This document shows, one piece after another, positions 1 to 5,743 of a stretch of DNA of 5,743 bases; positions within the stretch are counted from its first letter, which is position 1, and every line of letters starts with the position of its first letter. The stretch spans positions 1 through 5,743 of the forward strand of contig CAIZGQ010000492.1 of NCBI GenBank assembly GCA_903932565.1. Reading direction: 5' to 3'. The notes below the pieces were generated by a model. It was not told the DNA's origin. It ran no database searches and saw only the letters and a list, made by a program, of their open reading frames with translations. A program made the translations under genes and the position numbers. The DNA is from an uncultured Hyphomicrobiales bacterium (GTDB lineage: Bacteria > Pseudomonadota > Alphaproteobacteria > Rhizobiales > Beijerinckiaceae).

Positions 1-511
1 GCGTCCGTTTTTTGGCATCATGGGCGTCGCCCCGCCACGCGCTTGGGGGCGTGTGACGTCCGTGGTGCCGCGCAGCTTTGGTGGCAACATTGATAACAAG
101 GAGCTTGTTGCTGGTACGACGCTGCTTTTGCCCGTGCATGAGCCGGGTGCTCTATTTTGCGCTGGCGACGGCCACGCCGTGCAGGGGGATGGTGAGGTTT
201 GTCTCACGGCCGTCGAGACAGGCTTGACAGGGTCATTTCGCCTGACCGTTCTGAAAGGGCGGTCACTGGACTTGCCACGCGCCGAGACGCCGACGCATCT
301 GATCACGATGGCGTTTGACGAAGACCTTGACGATGCTGTCGAGATCGCCCTGCGCGATATGATTTGTCTCATTCAAGAACGCAGCAAGCTCAATGCGGAA
401 CAAGCCTATCGCCTTTGCAGCCTCGTCGCGGATTTGCGGATCACGCAGATCGTCAATCTGCACAAGGGCGTGCACGTGATGTTGCCGCGCTGGGCGCTGC
501 AGGGATCCTGA
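1..511 (+). CDS. Acetamidase/formamidase family protein, C-terminal part (5' end outside window)
   Basis: This enzyme family hydrolyses short amides (formamide, acetamide) to the carboxylic acid and ammonia in the cytoplasm. The reading frame is open from base 2 to the TGA at 509-511, giving 169 visible residues. It begins with RPFFGIMGVAP, a family-typical stretch, so the true start lies upstream; the ATG at base 20 is internal to that motif and is not the start. Further family hallmarks are GGNIDNKEL, then LPVHEPGALFCAGDGHA followed by QGDGEV, which is rich in likely metal-ligand His, Asp and Glu. The C-terminus is a helical tail ending in MLPRWALQGS. Members are usually 300-400 residues, so roughly half is seen. 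It lies 116 bases before the GGT-like gene on the same strand, and both families cleave amide bonds. The family call is firm. The true substrate cannot be read from the sequence. Confidence 0.93.
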   Translation, partial: RPFFGIMGVAPPRAWGRVTSVVPRSFGGNIDNKELVAGTTLLLPVHEPGALFCAGDGHAVQGDGEVCLTAVETGLTGSFRLTVLKGRSLDLPRAETPTHLITMAFDEDLDDAVEIALRDMICLIQERSKLNAEQAYRLCSLVADLRITQIVNLHKGVHVMLPRWALQGS

Positions 512-553
512 CGCCACGTTCAAAAAGCAGAGGGAAGGGCGCGTCAAGCTGGC

Positions 554-572
554 CTGTCAAAGTGTGTGACAG
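554..572. promoter_or_regulatory. Perfect 6-bp inverted repeat, candidate operator
   Basis: CTGTCA (554-559) and TGACAG (567-572) are exact reverse complements separated by 7 bases. They lie in the 116-base gap between the amidase stop and the GGT-like gene, 55 bases before its ATG. The size and symmetry fit a dimeric repressor or activator site. A short RNA hairpin is also possible. No T-run follows, so it is not an intrinsic terminator. I cannot name a regulator, and no convincing -35/-10 pair was seen next to it. Confidence 0.3.
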
Positions 573-627
573 CGAGGTAAGTTGCGTCCCCACCCAGCCC
601 GCTCAGGTCAGCTGCACAGGATCGCAT

Positions 628-2421
628 ATGGCGCCGGTTCCTTTCACCACTCGCCCCGAAATTGAGGGCACATTCGGTGTCGTCACATCCACGCACTGGA
701 TTGCCACAGCCGTCGGCATGGCGATGCTCGAGCGCGGCGGCAATGCCTTTGACGCTGCCGTTGCCACCGCCTTCACGCTGCAAGTTGTTGAGCCGCATCT
801 CAACGGGCCGGGTGGTGATGTGCCCGTTATCCTGCACGATGCGCGGCACAACAAAACAGAGGTGATCTGCGGGCAGGGGACCGCCCCGCAAGCTGCAACC
901 ATTGAGGCCTACGAGGCCATGGGCCTCGATCTTGTGCCGGGGTCGGGCCTGCTGGCCGCCTGCGTGCCGGGCACGTTTGAGACGTGGATGCTGTTGCTGC
1001 GCGATTACGGCACCATGAGTCTTGCCGACGTTCTGGAACCCGCGATCTTTTATGCGCGCGATGGTCACCCCATTGTCGAGCGCGCCGTCATCACCATCAA
1101 GACGGTGGCGGACCTCTTTCGCGATCATTGGCCAACCTCGGCAGACGTGTTTCTGCCGGGCGGCAACATTCCGGTGCCGGGCACATTGTTCAAGAATCCC
1201 GCACTGGCGGCGATGTATCAGCGGATACTCGACGAAGCCAAAGCTGTGTCAGGCGAGCGCGTCCGCCAGATCGAACATGCGCGACACCTATGGAGCCATG
1301 GCTTTGTGGCCCACGAGATCGGCGATTTCTGCCGGAGCCAATCGCTCATGGATTCGAGCGGCGCGGCGCATACGGGCTTGCTCAGCGCAGATGATATCGC
1401 GGCCTGGACCCCGCATCGCGAAGCGCCAGTCACGTACGATTATCGCAACTTCACGGTTTGCAAGGCGGGCTTTTGGAGTCAGGGGCCGGTGCAATTGCAA
1501 ATGCTTGCCCTGCTCAAGGGTTTTGATCTTGATGGTCTTGATCCGGCAGGGCCGGACTTCATCCATCTGCAAGTGGAATGTGCCAAGCTTGCTTTTGCGG
1601 ACCGCGAGAAGTTCTACGGCGATCCGGATTTCACGCCCATTCCTGGGGACGTTTTGTTATCCGATGCCTACAATGACGCGCGCCGCAAACTTGTCGGACC
1701 GTCTGCAAGTCTGGAGCTGCGGCCGGGCGATATTCCCGGGTTTGGCGGCCGCGTTGATCCGCGTAGCGATGCAGCGGCGCGCACAGCCGTTGGCACTCTG
1801 GGATCAGGCGAGCCGACGGTCGGCGCTTTGGGTGATGCGCGTGGCGACACGGTGCATTTTGATATCATCGACCGCTTCGGCAACATGGTGTCGTCCACGC
1901 CGTCTGGCGGCTGGCTGCAATCATCGCCCGTCATTCCAAAACTAGGATTTGCGTTGGGCACGCGGGCGCAGATGTTTTCCATGGACCCTGGGCATCCGTC
2001 CGCCCTTGGCCCGCGTCGTCGGCCCCGCACGACCCTGACGCCAACACTGGCCTTGCGCGATGGTGTCCCGCATCTCGCCTGGGGATCGCCCGGTGGTGAT
2101 CAGCAGGATCAGTGGATCAACCAATTTTTGCTTCGCTACATTCATGCGGGACACAATTTGCAGCAGGCGATCGACGCGCCAGCCTGGCACACCGAGCACT
2201 TTCCCATCTCATTCTGGCCGCGCACCTCGCGGCCCGGTGTGCTCGTGGTGGAAAGTCGATTGAGCGAGGCCACCATTGCTGAGCTTCGGCGTCGCGGTCA
2301 TCTGGTGGAGGTTGGGCCAGCTTGGTCCGAAGGGCGGCTCACGGCAGCGTCCAAGGCCGGGCGCCATTTGAAAGCCGCTGCCAATCCGCGCGGCATGCAG
2401 GGCTATGCGGCCGGGCGCTAG
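628..2421 (+). CDS. Gamma-glutamyltransferase-family Ntn hydrolase (non-classical GGT)
   Basis: The predicted product is 597 residues. The family makes a single chain that cleaves itself before a Thr, which then acts as nucleophile on gamma-glutamyl or similar amide bonds. Seen here: an N-terminal block LERGGNAFDAAVATA (34-48), then VVEPHLNGPGGD (53-64); the presumed cleavage site and nucleophile Thr408 in DTVHFDIID, followed by RFGNMVSSTP; the pair Thr468-Thr469 in PRTTLTP, where E. coli GGT has Ser462-Ser463; and the oxyanion-hole loop GSPGG at 486-490. By hand alignment, E. coli Arg114, Asn411 and Asp433, which hold the gamma-glutamyl group, are replaced (Arg by Gln83, Asn by Gly428, Asp by Gln or Met in GTRAQMF). 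Classical glutathione activity is therefore doubtful. No signal peptide is visible, so it is probably cytoplasmic, unlike periplasmic E. coli GGT. ATG 628 was chosen because AGG at 618-620 is well placed and family similarity starts just after it; the frame is open further upstream but overlaps the amidase and looks non-coding. Confidence 0.92.
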   Translation: MAPVPFTTRPEIEGTFGVVTSTHWIATAVGMAMLERGGNAFDAAVATAFTLQVVEPHLNGPGGDVPVILHDARHNKTEVICGQGTAPQAATIEAYEAMGLDLVPGSGLLAACVPGTFETWMLLLRDYGTMSLADVLEPAIFYARDGHPIVERAVITIKTVADLFRDHWPTSADVFLPGGNIPVPGTLFKNPALAAMYQRILDEAKAVSGERVRQIEHARHLWSHGFVAHEIGDFCRSQSLMDSSGAAHTGLLSADDIAAWTPHREAPVTYDYRNFTVCKAGFWSQGPVQLQMLALLKGFDLDGLDPAGPDFIHLQVECAKLAFADREKFYGDPDFTPIPGDVLLSDAYNDARRKLVGPSASLELRPGDIPGFGGRVDPRSDAAARTAVGTLGSGEPTVGALGDARGDTVHFDIIDRFGNMVSSTPSGGWLQSSPVIPKLGFALGTRAQMFSMDPGHPSALGPRRRPRTTLTPTLALRDGVPHLAWGSPGGDQQDQWINQFLLRYIHAGHNLQQAIDAPAWHTEHFPISFWPRTSRPGVLVVESRLSEATIAELRRRGHLVEVGPAWSEGRLTAASKAGRHLKAAANPRGMQGYAAGR

Positions 2422-2464
2422 GCTGGGCGCATCGCTTGAGGTTTCCACAACAGGATAAGACGAT

Positions 2465-2680
2465 ATGAGCGCCGCCGTCCCGGATGAGACATCACGTCTC
2501 AACAATTTGGAGTCGAAACTTGCCCATCAGGACATGATGATCACTGATCTGAACGAGGTGATCACAGCGCAATGGCGTAAGATCGACGCGTTGGAGCGCT
2601 TGATCCGACAGGTGCGGGATGAGGCGCAAAATTTCGGCCCCTCTCGCGAGGGACCTGAGCCGCCACCACCGCATTATTGA
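2465..2680 (+). CDS. slyX: SlyX family protein
   Basis: The product is a 71-residue protein of the SlyX family. These are small cytoplasmic coiled-coil proteins of proteobacteria whose function is not established. The sequence shows the hallmarks: a leucine/isoleucine heptad coiled coil over about residues 11-50 (RLNNLESKLAHQD, then TDLNEVITAQ and IDALERLIRQV), a polar linker, and the conserved proline-rich C-terminal end PPPPHY, which matches the PPHY end of E. coli SlyX. The length is normal for the family. AGGA at 2452-2455 lies 9 bases before the ATG. The gene starts 43 bases after the GGT-like stop, so it may be co-transcribed. It has no obvious functional link to its neighbours. Confidence 0.92.
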   Translation: MSAAVPDETSRLNNLESKLAHQDMMITDLNEVITAQWRKIDALERLIRQVRDEAQNFGPSREGPEPPPPHY

Positions 2681-2703
2681 GCGCGGTCTGCGATGACCGG
2701 CGC
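2681..2703 (+). other. Imperfect hairpin directly after slyX stop
   Basis: GCGCGGTC (2681-2688) can pair with GACCG plus CGC (2695-2703, one bulged G at 2700), giving an 8-bp GC-rich stem with a 6-base loop TGCGAT. It starts at the base after the slyX TGA. The following bases (GACGTTATGG) contain no T-run, so it does not meet the usual intrinsic terminator pattern. It could reduce read-through or protect the 3' end of the upstream message. The evidence is base pairing only. Confidence 0.25.
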
Positions 2704-2746
2704 GACGTTATGGCTGGTGCTGCAGATTGCGCTATTGCCTATCAAG

Positions 2747-2774
2747 TTGGTCGGGTATTGTGCTGCCAAATAAT
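2747..2774 (+). promoter_or_regulatory. Weak candidate sigma70-type promoter for the substrate-binding protein gene
   Basis: In the 164-base gap between slyX and the substrate-binding protein gene, TTGGTC (2747-2752) and AATAAT (2769-2774) are 16 bases apart. The -10 matches TATAAT at five of six positions, but the -35 matches TTGACA at only three. The stretch around it is more AT-rich than its surroundings, which fits a promoter. Start of transcription would fall near 2780, about 65 bases before the ATG. This is a by-eye match only. Confidence 0.2.
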
Positions 2775-2833
2775 CGTGCCATTTAAGTCTCGCGCAGATC
2801 TTGCATGGCCGCGTTCTGAGTTGAATTTTCTCT

Positions 2834-2839
2834 GGAGAG
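2834..2839 (+). promoter_or_regulatory. Ribosome-binding site fixing the start of the substrate-binding protein
   Basis: GGAGAG lies 5 bases before ATG 2845. It supports this start over the longer open frame that begins with TTG at 2677. The protein from 2845 begins directly with a signal peptide, which agrees. Confidence 0.75.
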
Positions 2840-2844
2840 ACCGC

Positions 2845-3801
2845 ATGCGTCGCTTGAAGGCTTGGGTTGCTGTTCTTCTGCTGATTGGTGGCGCGGACAG
2901 GGTGTCCGCAGCCGACGCCGTGGTGCGCCTCGCCTCGGCGCAGAACTCCATCGGTTCGCTTCCGCTCTATGTGGCCGAGCTTCGTGGGCTTTACGCGGCT
3001 GAAGGCATCAAGGTCGAGACCATCGATTTCAAAGGTGGAGCCCCGGCCGTGCAGGCTTTGGCTGGCGGCAGCGTCGATTTTTGCATTTGCGCAGCTGATC
3101 ACGCGGTGCGGCTGCGCAGTCGCGGCCTTCCGGCCCGCATTGCGATCGGCCTGACCGAGAGACATGGTTACGGGCTGCTGGCGCTGACAAATTCACCGCT
3201 GACGGACATGGCGAGCACAAAGGGCCGTAAGCTTGGCATCACGTCGCCAGGAAGCCTCACGGACAACACGATCCGTTATTCGTTGAAGCAGGCGGGGCTC
3301 AACCCAGACCGTGACCTGGTGCTTGCCTCCATTGGCACCGGTGTGCCGATGAAGGCCGCGCTCGACAGCGGCGAAGTGGATGCCGGCATGTTTACGACGC
3401 CGGATGTGCAGGCCAATTTGTTTGAAACTGGCAAGTACAAAATCGTTCAAGATTATCGCACGCTGGACTATCCAGCCCTTGATCTTGTGGCATTGGATGG
3501 CTGGCTGACAAAGAACGACGCGACAGCAAAAGCGTTTCTGCGCGCTGTGGCGAAAGCCGAGCAATTGCTTCAGACCGATCCGGAGGCTGTCCGCGAGGGA
3601 CTGAAGAAAATGTTCCCGAAGCTCGATGACAAGCTCGTGGCTGTCTTGATGGTCGACGTTCCAAAGCTATTGTCCCATCAGGGCGAAGTTGGAAAAGCCG
3701 GCTATGATAAAATGATCGAGATGCTGGGCGCGACCGAACCGGAATTGAAGGGCGTTCCCTTTACGGATGTGGTGACGACGGCATATCTGCCAGCCAAATA
3801 A
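2845..3801 (+). CDS. ABC transporter substrate-binding protein, NitT/TauT type (NMT1/THI5-like)
   Basis: The product is a 318-residue periplasmic binding protein expected to capture a small solute and deliver it to an ABC importer. The first 22 residues form a signal peptide: a basic start (MRRLK), a hydrophobic core (AWVAVLLLIGG) and a VSA cleavage site. There is no lipobox Cys. The mature part starts with VVRLASAQNSIGSLPLYVAELRGLYAAEGI, the typical opening of this fold. FKGGAPAVQALAGGSVDFCI (residues 62-81) and later GVPMKAALDSGEVDAGMF are two further family-typical blocks in which ligand-contact loops are expected. Cys80 and Cys82 are close together and might be unpaired. Known ligands of the family include nitrate, sulfonates such as taurine, pyrimidine precursors and aromatic acids; none can be chosen here. 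No permease or ATPase gene lies in the window. The dioxygenase follows after 98 bases, which suggests that the bound solute may be its substrate. Confidence 0.9.
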   Translation: MRRLKAWVAVLLLIGGADRVSAADAVVRLASAQNSIGSLPLYVAELRGLYAAEGIKVETIDFKGGAPAVQALAGGSVDFCICAADHAVRLRSRGLPARIAIGLTERHGYGLLALTNSPLTDMASTKGRKLGITSPGSLTDNTIRYSLKQAGLNPDRDLVLASIGTGVPMKAALDSGEVDAGMFTTPDVQANLFETGKYKIVQDYRTLDYPALDLVALDGWLTKNDATAKAFLRAVAKAEQLLQTDPEAVREGLKKMFPKLDDKLVAVLMVDVPKLLSHQGEVGKAGYDKMIEMLGATEPELKGVPFTDVVTTAYLPAK

Positions 3802-3849
3802 ACGTGTGTTGACGAGCGCGCACGTGGTGGCGTGCAAGTTTGAAGGCAT

Positions 3850-3884
3850 CGTGGGTGCAAAATCGCCCACGCACCCGGATGGGT
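3850..3884 (+). promoter_or_regulatory. Competing hairpins in the leader of the dioxygenase gene
   Basis: Within the 98-base gap (3802-3899) three pairings overlap. Hairpin A pairs CGTGGGTG (3850-3857) with CGCCCACG (3864-3871), 8 bp with one G-U and a 6-base loop. Hairpin B pairs GGGTGC (3853-3858) with GCACCC (3871-3876). Hairpin C pairs ACCC (3873-3876) with GGGT (3881-3884), ending 2 bases before the AGGAGA ribosome-binding site. A and B exclude each other, and B and C share CACCC. This could be an attenuator-like switch, a stabilising intercistronic hairpin, or a DNA operator. A further small stem, GCACG/CGTGC, is at 3820-3835. No T-run follows. Confidence 0.3.
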
Positions 3885-3886
3885 AC

Positions 3887-3892
3887 AGGAGA
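3887..3892 (+). promoter_or_regulatory. Ribosome-binding site that selects a GTG start for the dioxygenase
   Basis: AGGAGA ends 7 bases before GTG 3900, an ideal spacing. The frame is open upstream to a TTG at 3840, but those 20 codons cover the hairpin region and show no family similarity, so GTG 3900 is the likely start. Confidence 0.75.
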
Positions 3893-3899
3893 CGAATTC

Positions 3900-4727
3900 G
3901 TGAGCTCAGACCAGATTTCAGTAACACCCTGCACGCCTCAAATCGGGGCGGAGATCGGCAATGTCGATCTTACAAAGCCGTTGAGCGAGGGGCAGATCCG
4001 TCAAATCCATGAGGCGTTTCTCAAACACGGCGTGATTTTTTTCCGGGATCAGGATATCGATTTCGAGCAACATACGCGTTTTGCGAGTTATTTTGGACAT
4101 GTCCATATTCACGTGGGTGGTGCCGGCACGGCATCCAAGCCAGTGGATGGATATCCGGCAATCCGCCGCCAGCATTATGACAAGGATTCAGCGCGTATTT
4201 CTGGTGAAGTCTGGCACTCGGATCAGAGCTGCGCTGAAGTCCCGCCAACCGGTTCGATCCTGATCCAGAAAATCGTGCCACCCGATGGCGGTGGGGACAC
4301 GTTGTTTGCCAGTGCCTACGCGGCTTACGACGCGCTGTCGCCGCAGATGAAGGCATTTCTCGAACCGCTGTCGGCTGAACATGACGGCGCCAAACTGTTT
4401 GATAAAGGCACGACAACGCAATACCCCAAAGCCACGCATCCGGTGATCGTGACCCATCCCGAGTCAGGCCGTAAATTGCTTTACGTCAACGCCGGGTTTA
4501 CCACCCGGATTGTTGATCTGGAGCGCGACGAAAGCGACGCCGTTCTTGGCTTTTTGTATGCACATCTTGCCAAGCCTGACTGGCAGATGCGCTTTCGCTG
4601 GCAAGCCAATTCCATCGCATTCTGGGACAATCGCTGCACGCAGCATTACGCGATCTGGGATTATTGGCCGAACACGCGCTCTGGCTATCGCATCCAGTTT
4701 GAAGGTGTCGCGCGGCCGGTTCGCTGA
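3900..4727 (+). CDS. TauD/TfdA family Fe(II)/2-oxoglutarate-dependent dioxygenase
   Basis: The product is 275 residues, close to TauD (about 283), and probably cytoplasmic. Family enzymes couple decarboxylation of 2-oxoglutarate to hydroxylation of a small substrate, often releasing sulfite, an alcohol or an amine. The iron triad is visible: His106 and Asp108 in WHSDQS and His249 in WDNRCTQHYA. Expected 2-oxoglutarate contacts are Thr134 in GGDTLF and Arg260 in PNTRSGYR. Arg264 aligns with TauD Arg270, which binds the substrate sulfonate, so an anionic substrate is likely. The HIH at 69-71 matches the TauD HIH region. By hand alignment, TauD Tyr73 and Asn95, which contact taurine, become Gly (Gly74, Gly102), so taurine itself is doubtful. 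The GTG start at 3900 is set by AGGAGA at 3887-3892. It follows the substrate-binding protein gene and faces the LLM gene tail-to-tail, 22 bases apart. Confidence 0.92.
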   Translation: MSSDQISVTPCTPQIGAEIGNVDLTKPLSEGQIRQIHEAFLKHGVIFFRDQDIDFEQHTRFASYFGHVHIHVGGAGTASKPVDGYPAIRRQHYDKDSARISGEVWHSDQSCAEVPPTGSILIQKIVPPDGGGDTLFASAYAAYDALSPQMKAFLEPLSAEHDGAKLFDKGTTTQYPKATHPVIVTHPESGRKLLYVNAGFTTRIVDLERDESDAVLGFLYAHLAKPDWQMRFRWQANSIAFWDNRCTQHYAIWDYWPNTRSGYRIQFEGVARPVR

Positions 4728-4735
4728 GCCGCGCG
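4709..4735. terminator. GC-rich inverted repeat across the dioxygenase stop, weak bidirectional terminator candidate
   Basis: CGCGCGGC (4709-4716) and GCCGCGCG (4728-4735) are exact reverse complements, with an 11-base loop that contains the TGA stop. It sits where two convergent genes end, the expected place for a shared terminator. There is no T-run on either strand after the stem, so a factor-independent terminator is not well supported. Part of the repeat is coding, and chance is possible in GC-rich DNA. Confidence 0.25.
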
Positions 4736-4749
4736 CACGGCGCAAAGAG

Positions 4750-5743
4750 TTAGGCGAGCGCCATCTCTGCAGTGAGATGCGGTGCAACTTCTGTTGCCAG
4801 AAGCTCGTAAGAGCGCAGCCGCGCGGCATGATCGAAGATCGCGCTGTTGACGAGAATTTCGTCGGCCTTCGTGCGCTCCAAAAACACCTGCAATTGGCGC
4901 TCGACCGTTGCAGGTGCGCCCACAAACGAGCACGCCAGCATGCGGGAGATCTGCACCTTTTCCATCGGGTTGCAGACGTCGTCGATGTCGTCGATGGGCG
5001 CTTGCAGCTTGCCTCGGATGCCGCGAACCATGTTCATGGTGCGCTGCTGTGCCGACGTGAACAGCCGCCGCGCTTCATCATCCGTGTCGGCCAGAACCAC
5101 GTTTACAGCAACCATGGCATGGGACTTCGGATTTTCAGCCGATGGCTCGAAGCGGCTGCGGTAAACGTCCAACGCCTGCATCAGCGCGTCCGGTGCAAAA
5201 TGCGATGCGAACGCAAATGGTAAGCCCAGCATCGCAGCCAATTGCGCGCCAAACAGGCTCGATCCCAAGATCCATAACGGCACATGGCAATCCGTCCCGG
5301 GCACAGCCAGAATTTTTTGGCCGGGTTCGGCTGGGCCCAACAGGGCGCGCAATTCCAGCACATCCTGCGGGAAGCGATCTGAACTCTCTGGCTCGCGCCG
5401 CATCGCGCGCCACGTCGCCTGGTCTGTGCCAGGTGCGCGGCCAAGGCCAAGATCGATGCGGCCAGGATAAAGTGATTCCAACGTGCCAAACTGTTCAGCA
5501 ATCACGAGTGGCGAATGGTTCGGCAACATGATGCCGCCGGCCCCCACGCGGAGCGTTGACGTGCCGCTCGCTAGGTGCCCGATGACAACTGAGGTCGCAG
5601 CTGACGCGATTCCACTCATGTTGTGATGTTCGGCCACCCAATAGCGCGTGTAGCCCCAGCGCTCCACGTGCTGGGCAAGGTCCAGCGCATGGGCCAGAGC
5701 CTCACGCGGCGTCGAGCCTTCGGTGACGGGCACAAGATCAAGA
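4750..5743 (-). CDS. LLM class flavin-dependent oxidoreductase, YhbW-like (5' end outside window)
   Basis: This is a bacterial-luciferase-like TIM-barrel enzyme of the group related to E. coli YhbW; members use reduced flavin and oxygen, but the substrate is unknown. The frame runs from the right edge to TAA (complement of 4750-4752), giving 330 full codons. The visible start LDLVPVTEGSTPREA matches residues about 10-25 of YhbW (LLDLAPIPEGSS), so about ten residues are missing. GTG at 5733 is an internal Val, not the start. Conserved blocks in order are YWVAEHHNMSGIASAATS, GGIMLPNHSPLVIAEQFGTL, YPGRIDLGLGRAPGTDQ, WILGSSLFGAQLAA and LPFAFASHFAPD. A C-terminal part near DEILVNSAIFDHAARLRSYE is also YhbW-like. 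It is convergent with the dioxygenase gene and must be transcribed from a promoter outside the window, so it is not in the same operon. Confidence 0.93.
   Translation of the reverse strand, partial: LDLVPVTEGSTPREALAHALDLAQHVERWGYTRYWVAEHHNMSGIASAATSVVIGHLASGTSTLRVGAGGIMLPNHSPLVIAEQFGTLESLYPGRIDLGLGRAPGTDQATWRAMRREPESSDRFPQDVLELRALLGPAEPGQKILAVPGTDCHVPLWILGSSLFGAQLAAMLGLPFAFASHFAPDALMQALDVYRSRFEPSAENPKSHAMVAVNVVLADTDDEARRLFTSAQQRTMNMVRGIRGKLQAPIDDIDDVCNPMEKVQISRMLACSFVGAPATVERQLQVFLERTKADEILVNSAIFDHAARLRSYELLATEVAPHLTAEMALA

Noticed and set aside
364..627. N-terminal extension of the GGT-like protein from the TTG at 364
   Set aside because: It overlaps the amidase C-terminus out of frame, shows no family similarity, and ATG 628 has a suitable ribosome-binding site.
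544..1128. Minus-strand open frame opposite the start of the GGT-like gene
   Set aside because: It is antisense to a conserved domain, with no ribosome-binding site or family motif noticed.
1022..1945. Long plus-strand open frame of 307 codons inside the GGT-like gene
   Set aside because: It is in another frame of a gene with clear family motifs; its translation is Arg/Ser/Cys-rich, low-similarity sequence typical of a shadow frame in GC-rich DNA.
2639..2652. CCCTC/GAGGG hairpin with a 4-base loop near the end of slyX
   Set aside because: It lies within the coding sequence and is not followed by a T-run; it is likely a by-product of the Pro/Arg codons.
2677..2844. N-terminal extension of the substrate-binding protein from TTG 2677, overlapping the slyX stop
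   Set aside because: It would bury the signal peptide in the middle of the protein; GGAGAG before ATG 2845 explains the real start.
3809..3814. TTGACG, a good -35-like hexamer in the gap before the dioxygenase
   Set aside because: No acceptable -10 hexamer lies 16-18 bases downstream, so a promoter is not supported.
4510..5223. Plus-strand open frame of 237 codons across the dioxygenase end and the LLM gene
   Set aside because: It overlaps two well-supported genes in other frames, and its translation shows no recognisable motif.

Overview
The window looks like a chromosomal accessory metabolic region of an alphaproteobacterium, probably Hyphomicrobiales. This is inferred from the moderately high GC (judged by eye, not computed), the protein families and the style of the proteins. 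No mobile element, tRNA, rRNA or CRISPR array is visible.

Layout: (1) 1-511, the C-terminal half of an acetamidase/formamidase (FmdA/AmdA family) that enters from the left edge. (2) 628-2421, a complete gamma-glutamyltransferase-family N-terminal-nucleophile hydrolase with no signal peptide; several residues that hold the gamma-glutamyl group in classical GGT are replaced. (3) 2465-2680, a small SlyX-family coiled-coil protein. (4) 2845-3801, a secreted NitT/TauT-type (NMT1/THI5-like) ABC-transporter substrate-binding protein without permease or ATPase genes next to it. (5) 3900-4727, a TauD/TfdA-type Fe(II)/2-oxoglutarate dioxygenase with a GTG start. (6) 4750-5743 on the minus strand, a YhbW-like flavin-dependent LLM oxidoreductase that runs off the right edge and converges on the dioxygenase.

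The five plus-strand genes lie in one direction with gaps of 116, 43, 164 and 98 bases, so they may form one or two transcription units. A plausible but unproven reading is a nitrogen or organic-acid scavenging set: the binding protein captures a small molecule, the dioxygenase oxidises it, and the two amide-active enzymes release ammonia or an amine. SlyX looks like a passenger.

The gaps hold small inverted repeats: a 6-bp dyad before the GGT-family gene, an imperfect hairpin after slyX, competing hairpins just before the dioxygenase ribosome-binding site, and an 8-bp inverted repeat across the dioxygenase stop codon. Nothing here proves a new system. The strongest leads are the altered active site of the GGT-like enzyme, the altered substrate pocket of the dioxygenase, and the possible RNA switch before the dioxygenase.
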